Positions 34,294-44,586 of a stretch of 64,000 bases of DNA are shown piece by piece. Below the pieces are notes generated by a model, which saw only the letters and a list, made by a program, of their open reading frames with translations, was not told where the DNA came from and ran no database searches. The DNA comes from Burkholderia sp. GAS332 (GTDB lineage Bacteria; Pseudomonadota; Gammaproteobacteria; Burkholderiales; Burkholderiaceae): NCBI GenBank assembly GCA_900142905.1, contig FSRV01000001.1, forward strand, positions 3,906,001-3,970,000, written 5' to 3'. The translations under genes were made by a program, and so were the position numbers. Each line of letters begins with the position of its first letter. Positions within the stretch are counted from its first letter, which is position 1.

Positions 34294-35490
34294 ATGGACC
34301 AAAGCGACTTGAAAGCCCCCATGTGGCAACTGTCCGAACGCGCACGCAAGCTCACGAGCTCGGCGATTCGCGAGATCCTGAAGGTCACGGAACGGCCTGA
34401 AGTCATTTCGTTCGCGGGCGGCCTGCCCTCGCCGGCGACCTTCCCGGCCGAACGTATGCGCGAAGCATCCGACCGCATTCTGCGCGACGCGCCCGCCGCG
34501 GCTTTGCAATACAGCGCGACTGAAGGCTACCTGCCGCTGCGCGAATGGATCGCAAAACGCTACTCGGTGAACGGCGCGCAGATTCGCCCGTCGCAGGTAC
34601 TGATCACCACCGGTTCACAGCAAGCACTCGACCTGCTCGGCAAAGTGCTGGTGTGCCCGGATAGCCCGGTCCTGGTTGAAACGCCGACTTACCTCGGCGC
34701 ACTGCAATCGTTCTCGATGTACGAGCCGCGCTACGTGCAGGTGCCGACCGACGAGCAAGGCCTGATCCCCGAAGCGCTCACGCCTGAGCTAACGGCCGGC
34801 GCGCGCCTCCTGTACGCACAACCGAACTTCCAGAATCCGACGGGCCGACGCCTGCCGCTCGAACGCCGCCGTGCGCTGGCGGCGTTTGCGAAGACCGCAC
34901 CGTTCCCGGTCATCGAAGACGATCCCTACGGCGCGCTCGACTACGCAGGTGTTCCGCTGCCCACCATGCTGTCCATGGCGCCGGATCATATTGTCCATCT
35001 CGGCTCGTTCTCGAAAGTGCTGGCGCCGGGCCTGCGGGTCGGCTACATCATTGCGCCTGAAGAGTTGATCTTCAAGCTCGTGCAAGCCAAGCAAGCCGCC
35101 GATCTGCACACGCCGAGCTTCACGCAACGCATCGTGTACGAAGTGATCAAAGACGGTTTCCTCGACACGCACGTACCGACCATTCGTGAGCTGTACCGCG
35201 ATCAATGCGCGGCGATGCTGGCCTCGCTCGAACGCTACATGCCGGCAGGCGTCACCTGGAACCGTCCGGAAGGCGGCATGTTCGTGTGGGTGAATCTGCC
35301 CGCGCAGATCGACAGCATGAAGCTGCTCGAAGAAGCCGTCGCGCAGAACGTCGCGTTCGTGCCGGGTGGTCCGTTCTTCGCGAGCGAAGCCCAGCACAAC
35401 ACGCTGCGCCTGTCGTTCGTCACGGTGCCGCCGGCCAAGATCGACGAAGGCGTGTCGCGTCTCGCGGCACTGATCCGCTCGAAGATCTAA
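34294..35490 (+). CDS. PLP-dependent aminotransferase (class I/II, LysN-like)
   Basis: This 398-aa fold-type I aminotransferase has LTSSAIREILKVTERPEVIS, FAGGLPSPATFP, YSATEGYLPLREWIAKRY, ITTGSQQALDLLGKVL, YAQPNFQNPTGRRL, VIEDDPYGALDY and the PLP Lys in HLGSFSKVLAPGLRVGY. It resembles 2-aminoadipate and branched/aromatic transaminases (LysN, AruH-like). AGCAGAGGAGACC precedes the ATG. The RidA gene follows at 56 bases, fitting removal of reactive enamine products. Confidence 0.92.
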   Translation: MDQSDLKAPMWQLSERARKLTSSAIREILKVTERPEVISFAGGLPSPATFPAERMREASDRILRDAPAAALQYSATEGYLPLREWIAKRYSVNGAQIRPSQVLITTGSQQALDLLGKVLVCPDSPVLVETPTYLGALQSFSMYEPRYVQVPTDEQGLIPEALTPELTAGARLLYAQPNFQNPTGRRLPLERRRALAAFAKTAPFPVIEDDPYGALDYAGVPLPTMLSMAPDHIVHLGSFSKVLAPGLRVGYIIAPEELIFKLVQAKQAADLHTPSFTQRIVYEVIKDGFLDTHVPTIRELYRDQCAAMLASLERYMPAGVTWNRPEGGMFVWVNLPAQIDSMKLLEEAVAQNVAFVPGGPFFASEAQHNTLRLSFVTVPPAKIDEGVSRLAALIRSKI

Positions 35491-35546
35491 GCGCCCCCGG
35501 CCACCCGGCCGGGTTACCGAATTTCACTACTGACCAAGGACACACC

Positions 35547-36011
35547 ATGGCTCAAACAAATGTGTACGACAAGCTCAAGGAACTGGGTATCGAACTGCCA
35601 GTCGCAGGCGCGCCGGCAGCCGCCTATGTGATGAGCGCGCAAAGCGGCAACACGGTGTACCTGTCGGGCCACATCGCGAAGAAGGACGGCAAGGTGTGGG
35701 CCGGCAAGCTCGGCGCCACCCTCACCACCGAAGAAGGCAAGGTCGCCGCGCGCTCGATCGCGATCGATCTGCTCGCCACGCTGCATACGCATGTGGGCGA
35801 TCTGAACCGCGTCACGCGCATCGTCAAACTGATGAGCCTCGTCAACTCGACGCTCGAGTTCACCGAGCAGCATCTGGTCACCAACGGTGCCTCCGAACTG
35901 ATCGCGGACGTGTTCGGCGAGCGCGGCAAGCATGCGCGCTCGGCGTTCGGCGTGGCGCAGATTCCGCTCGGCGCATGCGTCGAGATCGAGATGATCGCCG
36001 AAGTCGAATAA
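35547..36011 (+). CDS. RidA-family (YjgF/YER057c/UK114) protein
   Basis: This 154-aa protein of the longer RidA subgroup has YDKLKELGIELPVAGAPAAA, VYLSGHIAKKDGKVWAGKLG, SIAIDLLATLHTHVGDLNRV, RIVKLMSLVNSTLEF, SELIADVFGERGKHARSAFG and IPLGACVEIEMIAEVE. The conserved Arg appears in KHARSAFG. RidA proteins hydrolyse enamine/imine intermediates from PLP enzymes, which matches the preceding aminotransferase. The start is at ATG 35547, after a CCAAGGACACACC site. Confidence 0.93.
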   Translation: MAQTNVYDKLKELGIELPVAGAPAAAYVMSAQSGNTVYLSGHIAKKDGKVWAGKLGATLTTEEGKVAARSIAIDLLATLHTHVGDLNRVTRIVKLMSLVNSTLEFTEQHLVTNGASELIADVFGERGKHARSAFGVAQIPLGACVEIEMIAEVE

Positions 36012-36067
36012 CGCACTCAAACAGAACGGGCTGCCGGTTTGTCCGGCTAATCGTCCTGAGCGGTCTG

Positions 36068-36103
36068 AACGCGTCGCAAGGTGTCTGTCACCTGCGGCGC
36101 GTT
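36068..36103 (+). terminator. terminator after the RidA gene
   Basis: A stem of 36068-36083 with 36089-36103 (one bulge and one G-T pair) is followed by GTTTTGCTTTTG. It lies 57 bases after the RidA stop and before the PhzF gene. Confidence 0.6.
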
Positions 36104-36192
36104 TTGCTTTTGTGGCGAGGTAGATCGTTCCGTTGTCACCAGGTAGAATCCCTGAACCCTACCAACCTGCTGGATTCGCCGGACCGCGCCCG

Positions 36193-37104
36193 ATGCCCGC
36201 CCACACCGTTCGTTTCAAACAGGTCGACGTGTTCACGTCGGTGCCGTTCAAAGGCAATCCGCTTGCAGTGGTATTCGATGCCGATGCACTTGATGCGGAT
36301 CAGATGCAGGCGATCGCGCACTGGACCAATCTGTCCGAAACAACCTTCTTGCTGAAGCCGACCGACCCGGCCGCCGACTATCGCGTGCGCATCTTCACGA
36401 CGCACGGCGAATTGCCGTTTGCCGGTCACCCAACGCTCGGCACCGCCCATGCACTGCTCGAAAGCGGCTATCAGCCGAAGCAGCACGGTAAGCTGGTGCA
36501 GCAGTGCGGCGTGGGCCTCGTCGAATTGAAGGCGCTGAAGGCGCCGACTGAATCGACCGGCGCGGCCCCAGACACATGGGCATTCGCCGCACCGCCCGCG
36601 CGCGTCACAGCGCTTCCCCAAGATCGATACGCGGCACTTACTACGGCTTTACGTAGCGATGCAATCGATTTCAATGCGACACCCTGTGCGGTCGACAATG
36701 GGGCGCCATGGCTCGTGGTGCGCGTCAATTCAGCGCGCGACTGCCTCGCGCTCGACCCCGATGCCGCGGCGCTCGCCGACATCGTGCATGCGATGGATAC
36801 CCATGGTCTCGCCGTCTACGGTCCGCACGACGGCGACGGCCCCGCCACCTTTGAAGTGCGCTGCCTGATGGCAGGCGGTCGCTTCGGCGTCGGCGAGGAT
36901 CCGGTCACGGGTAGCGCGAACGCCGCGCTCGCAGGCCTCCTGAGCGCCCAGCAGTTGCGTCCCGGCTCACACTACACGGTCCGCCAGGGCACCGTGCTGG
37001 GCCGCGCCGGCAACGTTTCGGTGCACTACGACGACGCAGCCGGCAAGACGTGGATCGGTGGGCCGTCGGTAACGGTTGTCGACGGCACGTTCCGGTTGCC
37101 ATGA
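36193..37104 (+). CDS. PhzF-family isomerase-like protein
   Basis: This 303-aa protein has the duplicated PhzF fold: RFKQVDVFTSVPFKGNPLAV, the catalytic Glu49 in WTNLSETTFLL, RIFTTHGELPFAGHPTLGTA and the second-half signature GVGEDPVTGSANAALAG. The fold is shared with PhzF and diaminopimelate-epimerase-like proteins; most homologues are not phenazine enzymes. The ATG at 36193 gives the usual length; a GTG at 36133 is an alternative. It follows a terminator, so it may be transcribed separately from the RidA gene. Confidence 0.9.
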   Translation: MPAHTVRFKQVDVFTSVPFKGNPLAVVFDADALDADQMQAIAHWTNLSETTFLLKPTDPAADYRVRIFTTHGELPFAGHPTLGTAHALLESGYQPKQHGKLVQQCGVGLVELKALKAPTESTGAAPDTWAFAAPPARVTALPQDRYAALTTALRSDAIDFNATPCAVDNGAPWLVVRVNSARDCLALDPDAAALADIVHAMDTHGLAVYGPHDGDGPATFEVRCLMAGGRFGVGEDPVTGSANAALAGLLSAQQLRPGSHYTVRQGTVLGRAGNVSVHYDDAAGKTWIGGPSVTVVDGTFRLP

Positions 37105-37561
37105 GCGGCGCGGCGCCCGATTGCAGGCAGGCAACCGCCGGGCTGCCGCTGAACGCCGGCCGTGTCTCGCTGCTTCCGGCCACGCTTACGCACAAAACGT
37201 CGCGCCGTCTGCATGATTAATGCGCTATGCATGACCCGAGGCCTGGCACACCTGAATTCCGGATCCCGATGAAATATTCGAACACAACTGCCGGGCCGCG
37301 GCCCCACGGCTGGCCGCGGCGGCTGCGAATTCAACCGGCCGGGACGGTCTGTTGCGCCCGCGTATACCCGATGCACGGACGCTTCCTTAATCCAGTGGCA
37401 TTCAGTAATATCGAAATGTACCCGGTGACCTGCGGACGATCACGCACGACGCCACGCTCCCTTCTCCTGCGCAGTAGTTCTGGCACCTTGGGCACCATGC
37501 AGCCACCCATGAAATTAGCGCAGTCAATGCTCGCGCAGTTGCAAATGGCCGGCGCCAGGGA
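37105..37561. other. 457-bp intergenic region
   Basis: The region separates PhzF from the GGDEF-EAL gene. A frame at 37227-37577 is open by chance, has no ribosome site and overlaps the next start. I see no promoter, hairpin terminator or RNA with confidence. Confidence 0.4.
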
Positions 37562-39940
37562 ATGGGCCAGCCAATGAGCCAGCTCCGCTTCTCCGACCCG
37601 CGCGAAGCCAAACCCCGCCGCGATCCCGCTCTGCCGCGCCGCCGCGCATTGCTCGCCATTCCCGCGCTCGGCGTGCTGGTGCTGATTCTGCTTTGGACCG
37701 TCATCTTCGCGCGCCTGTCGGTTGAGAAAGAAGCCACGAATCGTGAAGCCATGGCCTCTGCCGCGATTCTCTCCGCGGCGCTGGAGCAGCACACGGTCAA
37801 GGCGATTCACCAGGTCGACCAGATCACCCGCTTCGTCAAATACGAGTTCGAGAAAACGCCGAATCATTTCGATCTCGCCAGCACAGTGGAAAAAGGCGTG
37901 GTGCAAAGCGAAACGCTGGTGCAGGTGTCGCTGATCGACGAGCACGGCACGCTGATCGCCAACACGGCCGAACTCAATCCCAAACACATCGACCTGTCGG
38001 ACCGCGAACACTTCAAGGTTCACGAACACGAAAACGACGACCAGTTATATATCAGCAAGCCGGTCCTCGGCCGCGTATCCGGCCACTGGACCTTGCAGAT
38101 GACGCGTCGCCTGAATCATCCCGACGGCTCGTTCGCGGGCGTCGTAGTGGTCTCCGAAGACCCGAGCTATTTCACCAGCGACTTCTATAACAACGCGGCC
38201 ATCGGCCGTGAAGGCGTGATCGCGGTGATCTCGGACAACGGCACGGTGTTGGCGCGCCGCACGGGCAGCGCCGACAGCGCCAACGGCTCATTCTCCGCGA
38301 GCGGCGCGTATCCGACCTCGGAGCATGTGTCGGGCACCTACGTCGATTCGATCGACAATGTCACGCGCATCGTCTCGTACCGGCATATCGACGGCTATCC
38401 GCTCGGCGTGCTGGTGGGCCTCTCGCAAGCCGAAGAATTCGCCGACTACAACCACACGCGCAATGTCTATCTGCTGATGGCGGGCTTCATCTCGCTCGCG
38501 ATGCTGAGCTTCTTCGCGGTGGCCACCGGTTTGATCGGCAAGCTGCTCGGGCGCGAACGTGAGATGACGCATCTGGTCGAGTACGATCTGCTGACCGGTT
38601 TGCGCAATCGCTACGCGACGCTGCAAACACTGCGGCACGACGTCGCGCAGCCTGCCAATCTCGGACATCTCGCGATTCTTTTCATCGACCTCGACAACTT
38701 CAAGACCGTCAACGACACGCTAGGCCACAACGCCGGCGACATCGTGCTGCAGATGACGGCCTCACGCCTCGCCGCCGCGATTGGCGACGGCGGCACGTTG
38801 AGCCGCATCGGCGGCGACGAGTTCGTCGTGGTTATTAAGGGCGACGACGTCGAGAAGCGCGCTGTCACGCTCGCCGAAGCGGCGGCCGACGCGTTCGCCA
38901 AGCCTTTCGAGGTGCGCGGCAGTTCGTTCGTGTTGCATGCGAGCATCGGCATCGCGCTCTACTCGGTCGCCAACGAGAGCGAGATCGACCTGCTGAAAAA
39001 AGCCGACCTCGCCATGTACAGCGCGAAGGACGCGGGCAAGAACTGCTACCAGTTCTATTCGCCGCAGTTGTCGCACCGCGCGGACCATTTGATGAAGTGG
39101 GAGCAGCAGTTGCGCGTCGCGCTCGCCGAAGGCCAACTGTTTCTCACCTATCAGCCGAAGGTCGATCTGACGCGCCGTTGCATCACCGGCTTTGAAGCGC
39201 TGGTGCGCTGGAATCATCCGCAACACGGTCTGATTCCGGCCAACGAATTCATTCCCGTCGCCGAATCCACCGGCCTGATCGTGCCGATCGGCGACTTCGT
39301 GATCGAGACCGCCTGCCGTCAACTGGCGTTGTGGCAGCAACAGGGATACGACACGCTGTCGCTCGCGGTGAACATCTCTGCGGTGCAGTTCTGGCGCGGC
39401 GATCTGTACGAAACCATTTCGCACGCGATCGAGGAAAGCGGCATCTCCGCGCGCCGTCTCGAACTCGAAATCACCGAGACGGCGATGATGGAATATCCCG
39501 AACTCGTCTCGGAAAAGATCTTCGCGTTGAAGCGCCTCGGCGTGCGCATCGCGCTCGACGATTTCGGCACAGGCTATTCGTCCCTCTCCTACCTGAACCG
39601 CTTCTCGGTCGACACGCTGAAGGTGGACCGTTCGTTCATCCAGGCGATTCCCGGCGACCGCAGCGTGTGCGTGATGGTCACCGCGATCGTCAATCTGGCG
39701 CGCTCGCTCGGACTCACGGTGGTGGTCGAAGGCACCGAGACTGAAGAGCAGATTGCATGGCTCGCCGCGCTCGGCCATATCGAGGCGCAGGGTTTCCTGT
39801 TCTCGCGTCCGGTGCCGGTCGACGCGATTCCGGCACTGCTCGAACGCTTCGGCGTATGCGGCATGAAGGGCCACCGCACCGCGCGTGAGCCCGACAGCAC
39901 CCGCAGCGTGTCAAGCGCCAGCACGAGCACCAATAGCTGA
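37562..39940 (+). CDS. Cache-domain GGDEF-EAL cyclic-di-GMP protein
   Basis: This 792-aa membrane protein has TM1 at about 30-52 (LLAIPALGVLVLILLWTVIF), a periplasmic dCache sensor (about 60-300, with EHFKVHEHENDDQLYISKPV) and TM2 at about 303-325. The GGDEF domain has an intact RIGGDEFVVV at about 420. The EAL domain has GFEALVRWNHP, LEITETAMM and DDFGTGYSSLSYL, so both halves keep their catalytic motifs. No RxxD inhibitory site precedes GGDEF. The start may be 37562 or the ATG at 37574. It probably tunes c-di-GMP in response to an external small molecule. Confidence 0.93.
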   Translation: MGQPMSQLRFSDPREAKPRRDPALPRRRALLAIPALGVLVLILLWTVIFARLSVEKEATNREAMASAAILSAALEQHTVKAIHQVDQITRFVKYEFEKTPNHFDLASTVEKGVVQSETLVQVSLIDEHGTLIANTAELNPKHIDLSDREHFKVHEHENDDQLYISKPVLGRVSGHWTLQMTRRLNHPDGSFAGVVVVSEDPSYFTSDFYNNAAIGREGVIAVISDNGTVLARRTGSADSANGSFSASGAYPTSEHVSGTYVDSIDNVTRIVSYRHIDGYPLGVLVGLSQAEEFADYNHTRNVYLLMAGFISLAMLSFFAVATGLIGKLLGREREMTHLVEYDLLTGLRNRYATLQTLRHDVAQPANLGHLAILFIDLDNFKTVNDTLGHNAGDIVLQMTASRLAAAIGDGGTLSRIGGDEFVVVIKGDDVEKRAVTLAEAAADAFAKPFEVRGSSFVLHASIGIALYSVANESEIDLLKKADLAMYSAKDAGKNCYQFYSPQLSHRADHLMKWEQQLRVALAEGQLFLTYQPKVDLTRRCITGFEALVRWNHPQHGLIPANEFIPVAESTGLIVPIGDFVIETACRQLALWQQQGYDTLSLAVNISAVQFWRGDLYETISHAIEESGISARRLELEITETAMMEYPELVSEKIFALKRLGVRIALDDFGTGYSSLSYLNRFSVDTLKVDRSFIQAIPGDRSVCVMVTAIVNLARSLGLTVVVEGTETEEQIAWLAALGHIEAQGFLFSRPVPVDAIPALLERFGVCGMKGHRTAREPDSTRSVSSASTSTNS

Positions 39941-40159
39941 GCGCGGTCCGGCGGCGGCGCGTGTGTCACGCACATGCGCGCCGCGTGCGGCCGATCAGCG
40001 TGTCTGCGGCGCCCCCGCGCATATCCCACCGCAGCATCACAAAACCGGCTACATTCACGCTGTACTGCACCATAGCGCGATGCCGGCTGCCGGCCGCGCC
40101 AACACACACAATGATGATCTCAGAGGGCGGGCCGCCCGCGTGCGGAGGCCCGCGGCGCC

Positions 40160-41368
40160 ATGCAGACGATCACGAGCCAGGATGCCGCCAGGCGAGGAAA
40201 ACGGGAACCGCTATGGACGCTGTTCAGGGTCGTGTTCGGCCTGTCGGCGCTGTCGTGGGGCGGCCTCGCGCTGATGGCGCAACTTGAAAATCACTATGTA
40301 GAGCGCGAGGGACGGCTCTCGCGCGTGGCCTTTTCCGATCTGATCGCGCTGGCCTGGATGGTGCCCGGGCCGGTGGGCTGCAATGTCGCCGTCCAACTGG
40401 GGCATGCACTGCGCGGACGCGCTGGCGCCTGGGTGGCGGGCGTCGCGAGCGTGCTGCCCTTTTTCACGCTGATGACGCTGTTCGCGATCTTCTATCGCAC
40501 GCCACTCGTGCGCGCCGCCGCTTCCCAAACCTTGCTCAATCACTTCAGCGTAGTGCTGGCTACGTTGATCGCGATCACCTGGTACAAACAGACGCGCGCG
40601 CTGGTGCGCGGCAAGCTGGAATGGATCGCTGCGGGGCTCGGTTGCGTGGCGCTTTTCTATGCACACAGTCCCGCGGCCTACGTGGTGATGCTCGGTGCGG
40701 CCTTCGGTACCGGGTGGATGGTCAGTCCGGTTCGCGATTCGCGCATCGTCGTGACGATCGGCCGGGGTGACTGGCAGTTGCTGGCTGCACTATGCGTGTT
40801 GCTGGTGTTGTTCGCCCTGCCATTGCCACATCGCTATGAACTGGCACTGCTATGGCCGCGGCTGGCCGGCGCGGGCATGACCTTGTTCGGTGGCGGCTTC
40901 TCAGCGTTACCGGTACTCAAGACGCTGTTCGTCACGCCAGCGATCGGTGTGTCGGATAACGACTTCACCTTGGCGTTTTCGCTGTCCCCGTTGTCGCCCG
41001 GACCGCTGCTGAACGTGGTGCCGTTCTTCGGCTATCTGGTGGATGGCTGGGCAGGTGCGCTGATCGCAACGCTCGCGCTTTTTGTGCCGTCGGGCTGCCT
41101 GGTGGTGTTGGCGCAGCGGCATCTACATCAGTTGAAGGCCAATCCGCGTTTCGAGCACGGCATGCGGATCTTGCGCGCGGTCACTACCGCCTTTCTTGCG
41201 GTGGCCGTACTGCGCATTGCGGGGCATGTGCCGTTCAAACCGGTGTATCTGGTGACGGCACTGTTCTCCGGCATGTGCTTCGCGAAGCTCAAAGTGCCGG
41301 TGTATGTGGTGTACGGGACCGTGGCGGTCGTGTGTGGGCTGTGGCTGGCCTACGACGCCATGCCGTAG
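40160..41368 (+). CDS. chrA: chromate transporter (CHR family, two-domain ChrA)
   Basis: This 402-aa membrane protein has two CHR domains, each beginning with the signature: FGLSALSWGGLALMAQLENH in the first half and MTLFGGGFSALPVLKTLFV in the second. It also shows LAWMVPGPVGCNVAVQLGH and SLSPLSPGPLLNVVPFFG. It exports chromate by an antiport-like mechanism in characterised members. No chrB regulator is nearby. The next 200 bases upstream (39941-40159) show no other gene. Confidence 0.9.
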   Translation: MQTITSQDAARRGKREPLWTLFRVVFGLSALSWGGLALMAQLENHYVEREGRLSRVAFSDLIALAWMVPGPVGCNVAVQLGHALRGRAGAWVAGVASVLPFFTLMTLFAIFYRTPLVRAAASQTLLNHFSVVLATLIAITWYKQTRALVRGKLEWIAAGLGCVALFYAHSPAAYVVMLGAAFGTGWMVSPVRDSRIVVTIGRGDWQLLAALCVLLVLFALPLPHRYELALLWPRLAGAGMTLFGGGFSALPVLKTLFVTPAIGVSDNDFTLAFSLSPLSPGPLLNVVPFFGYLVDGWAGALIATLALFVPSGCLVVLAQRHLHQLKANPRFEHGMRILRAVTTAFLAVAVLRIAGHVPFKPVYLVTALFSGMCFAKLKVPVYVVYGTVAVVCGLWLAYDAMP

Positions 41369-41440
41369 GCGAGTGAGTCGCTCGCGCTGTGAAGCCAGAC
41401 TCCGGAACGCAAGCAGAAATCCACCCTAAGCAACGAGGCG

Positions 41441-41899
41441 TCAGAACCCGCGCGACAGCACCGCCACGCCGATCGTCACCACGCCCAGGACGATATTCAC
41501 CAGCACCAGACGCCGGATCGTGCCGACCGCCTGCGCGCCGTCCGGCCACTTCTGCGCCTGCACTGCACGGCGAATACGCGGGAACACGGCGAAGCGAATG
41601 TGCCCGAAGATCAGCATCATCACGATGCCGAGGCCGGCCATGGCATGCAACGGCCACGTGGCGTGACCACCACCGAACTGCATCAGCAGGAAGCCACCGG
41701 TGATGAGAATCACCAGCACGGCTGCAGCGACCCAATTGAAGAAGCGGCCGAACACCGATTCCCACAAAGGCAAGCGCAGTTGCGGCGAAAGATCGGCAAT
41801 CGCCGGGCGCAGACAGAAATGCGCGAACACCATCCCGCCCACCCACACCGCGACCGCGAGCAGATGTAAAAAGAGCGCGATTTCGATAGCTTTGTTCAT
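41441..41899 (-). CDS. CopD-family membrane protein
   Basis: This 152-aa protein has four membrane segments: IEIALFLHLLAVAVWVGGMVF, FFNWVAAAVLVILITGGFLL, LHAMAGLGIVMMLIFGHIRF and LVLVNIVLGVVTIGVAVL. It matches the CopD / DUF2269-like family, with conserved His in the first and third helices. It may bind heme or copper; no cop genes are nearby. The ATG at 41899 has GGAGAGGAAAAC upstream. Confidence 0.82.
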   Translation of the reverse strand: MNKAIEIALFLHLLAVAVWVGGMVFAHFCLRPAIADLSPQLRLPLWESVFGRFFNWVAAAVLVILITGGFLLMQFGGGHATWPLHAMAGLGIVMMLIFGHIRFAVFPRIRRAVQAQKWPDGAQAVGTIRRLVLVNIVLGVVTIGVAVLSRGF

Positions 41900-42084
41900 G
41901 TTGTTTTCCTCTCCCGACGATGCCACACCGCTTATGACGAGTGATATTAGTAGCGGTTATTGAGCGCATTCGACCGCGCGCTATGCGTGCAGTTCCATGT
42001 ACTGGCAGCGTCTTAACATTCTTTGTAGTTGTTATTGCAGCGCGCCCATGCCGCGACGGCGTTGCACCTCGGATTTCGGCTACG

Positions 42085-42114
42085 CGCGGCGTGTGCTTTG
42101 AATCACACGCCGCG
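42085..42114. terminator. hairpin downstream of parC
   Basis: An 11-bp perfect stem (42085-42095 with 42104-42114) lies in the 300-bp region between parC and the CopD gene. Only the plus strand has a short TTCTT after it. It may end parC or act as a stability element. The rest of 41900-42199 shows nothing else. Confidence 0.4.
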
Positions 42115-42199
42115 TTCTTGCCTGGCTCTACTTTGCTTCTATTGACTTCCACCTACTTCCATCTGCTCCACCTACCCTGCACTGTACTGCTATTAGGTA

Positions 42200-44524
42200 T
42201 TACGCAGCGAGCACCGGACGCATACCGTCGAGCTTCATCTTGCTCTCAGGCGCACGCCCCTTGCGGGCCCGCTTGCCAATGTGCGGTGTGAGGGTGGCGC
42301 CGCTCAGCTTCTCTTCGTCGACACGGCCACCGCGGCGCGTGCCGATCAACACCACGCCCGCTTTGTTGATGGACAGCGCCTGCACCAGCGTTTCGTTGTC
42401 GTCGAGCGCCATCAGCGTGACGCCGCGTCCGCCGCCCGAGAGCGTCTTCATCTCGTCGAGGCCGAACACCAGCAGGCGTCCACCCGAAGACAGACAGGCG
42501 ATATGCGTCGTATCCGGCAGCATTGGCATGGGTGCGAGCGGCGCGGCGCCCGCGTCGATCGTCATGAACGACTTGCCGGCCTTCACGCGGCTCACCATGT
42601 CGCCGACCTTGGCGACAAAGCCAAAGCCGTTGCTCGATGCGAGCAGCAACGCCTGATCCGCAGAAGCTGCGTAGTAGTGCATCAGATGGCTGCCCGACTC
42701 GAGCTCGATCAGCGACGTGACCGGCACACCATCCCCTCGCCCGCCCGGCAGCAAGGCCACCGCCACCGAATAGACGCGGCCATTGCTGCCCCACGCGACC
42801 AGCGTATCCGGCGTGCGGCACTGGAACGCTGCGTAGAGTCCGTCGCCAGCCTTGAACGTGAAGCCGGCTACATCCAGGCCATGGCCCTTCAGCGCGCGTA
42901 CCCAACCCTTCTGCGACACCACCACCGTCACCGGCTCGTCGACCACGCGCGCTTCGAACGTGGCGCGCTTTTCCTGCTGGATCAGCGTGCGGCGCTCGTC
43001 GCCGTATTGCTTCGCGTCGCCTTCGATTTCCTTGATGAGCAGACGCTTCATCGCGGATTCGCTGCCGAGCAGTTCTTCGAGCTTGGCCTTCTCGTCGCGC
43101 AGTTCGGACAGTTCCTTCTCAATCTTGATCTTCTCGAGACGCGCCAACTGACGCAAGCGGATTTCGAGAATGTCTTCGGTCTGCCGGTCCGACAAACCGA
43201 ACGCGGCCATCAGCGCAGCCTTCGGTTCGTCCGATTCGCGGATGATGCGGATGACTTCGTCGATATTCAAAAAGACGATCATCCGGCCTTCGAGGATATG
43301 AATCCGGTCGTCGACCTTGCTCAACCGATGACGCGTGCGGCGCGTGACCGTCGCGAAGCGGAACGCGATCCACTCGTGGATGATTTCGCTCAAGCCCTTC
43401 TGACGCGGCCTGCCATCGCCGCCCACCATCACCATATTGAGCGACGCGTTCGATTCGAGACTCGTATGGGCGAGCAGCGAATTGACGAACTCGGTTTGAT
43501 CGATACGGCTCGACTTCGGCTCGAACACGAGACGCACCGGTGCATCCCTGCCCGACTCGTCGCGCACGGCGTCGAGCAGTGCGAGCATGGTCTGCTTGGT
43601 CTGCAACTGTTCGGGCGTGAGCGTCTTCTTGCCGAGCTTGATCTTCGGGTTGGTCTGCTCTTCAATTTCTTCGAGCACCTTCTGCGCGGCCGTGTTCGGC
43701 GGCAGTTCGGTGATCACCAGTTGCCACTGGCCGCGCGCGAGCTCTTCGATCTTCCAGCGGGCGCGTACCTTCAGGCTGCCGCGGCCGGTTTCGTAGGCCG
43801 CGGAAATTTCGGCGTCGCTCGAAATGATCTGGGCGCCGCCCGGAAAGTCCGGCCCGGCGATGTGTTGCATCAACTCGGCGTGCTCGATCTTCGGATTGCG
43901 GATCATCGCGACCGCCGCTGCCGCCACTTCGCGCAGGTTGTGCGACGGGATTTCCGTGGCCAGCCCCACCGCAATGCCGGATGCGCCGTTCAGCAACACG
44001 AACGGCAAGCGCCCAGGCAACAGCCTCGGTTCTTCGAACTCGCCGTCGTAGTTTTTCATGAAGTCGACCGTGCCCTGGTCGATCTCATCGAGCAGCAGCT
44101 TCGCGATCGGCGTCAGGCGCGCTTCGGTGTACCGCATCGCCGCTGCGCCGTCGCCGTCGCGCGAACCGAAGTTGCCCTGGCCGTCGATCAGCGGATAGCG
44201 CATCGAAAAATCTTGCGCGAGACGCACCAACGCGTCGTACGCCGACTGGTCGCCGTGCGGGTGGTACTTACCCAGCACGTCCCCGACCACGCGCGCCGAC
44301 TTCACAGGCTTGGCGTTGTCGCCGAGACCCATGTCGTTCATGGCGTACAGGATGCGGCGTTGCACCGGCTTCTGGCCGTCGCATACATCCGGCAGCGCGC
44401 GGCCCTTGACCACGCTCACCGCGTAATCGAGGTACTGGCGTTCCGCATAATTGCCGAGCGTCAGGAAGTCGCCTTCCGGGGGCGGCGGCTCGGTGAAAAG
44501 GTCGAGAGTGTTATCGTCGTCCAT
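42200..44524 (-). CDS. parC: DNA topoisomerase IV subunit A
   Basis: This 774-aa subunit carries the breakage-reunion domain: [40 protein letters not shown], the catalytic Tyr132 in [10 protein letters not shown] and [21 protein letters not shown] ParC-type coiled coil and short beta-pinwheel C-terminus follow, not the longer GyrA one. It forms the decatenase with ParE encoded 62 bases upstream on the same strand. The quinolone-resistance region (GDQSAYD) looks wild-type-like. Confidence 0.96.
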   Translation of the reverse strand: MDDDNTLDLFTEPPPPEGDFLTLGNYAERQYLDYAVSVVKGRALPDVCDGQKPVQRRILYAMNDMGLGDNAKPVKSARVVGDVLGKYHPHGDQSAYDALVRLAQDFSMRYPLIDGQGNFGSRDGDGAAAMRYTEARLTPIAKLLLDEIDQGTVDFMKNYDGEFEEPRLLPGRLPFVLLNGASGIAVGLATEIPSHNLREVAAAAVAMIRNPKIEHAELMQHIAGPDFPGGAQIISSDAEISAAYETGRGSLKVRARWKIEELARGQWQLVITELPPNTAAQKVLEEIEEQTNPKIKLGKKTLTPEQLQTKQTMLALLDAVRDESGRDAPVRLVFEPKSSRIDQTEFVNSLLAHTSLESNASLNMVMVGGDGRPRQKGLSEIIHEWIAFRFATVTRRTRHRLSKVDDRIHILEGRMIVFLNIDEVIRIIRESDEPKAALMAAFGLSDRQTEDILEIRLRQLARLEKIKIEKELSELRDEKAKLEELLGSESAMKRLLIKEIEGDAKQYGDERRTLIQQEKRATFEARVVDEPVTVVVSQKGWVRALKGHGLDVAGFTFKAGDGLYAAFQCRTPDTLVAWGSNGRVYSVAVALLPGGRGDGVPVTSLIELESGSHLMHYYAASADQALLLASSNGFGFVAKVGDMVSRVKAGKSFMTIDAGAAPLAPMPMLPDTTHIACLSSGGRLLVFGLDEMKTLSGGGRGVTLMALDDNETLVQALSINKAGVVLIGTRRGGRVDEEKLSGATLTPHIGKRARKGRAPESKMKLDGMRPVLAA

Positions 44525-44586
44525 CTAGATTCCGTATCCGTGTTTGGCGTGAAGTGAGTGGTTCAACTGAGGCGCTGTTAGCGCGC

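Noticed and set aside
37227..37577. 116-aa frame before the GGDEF-EAL gene
   Set aside because: No initiation signal, no domain, and it overlaps the start of the next gene.
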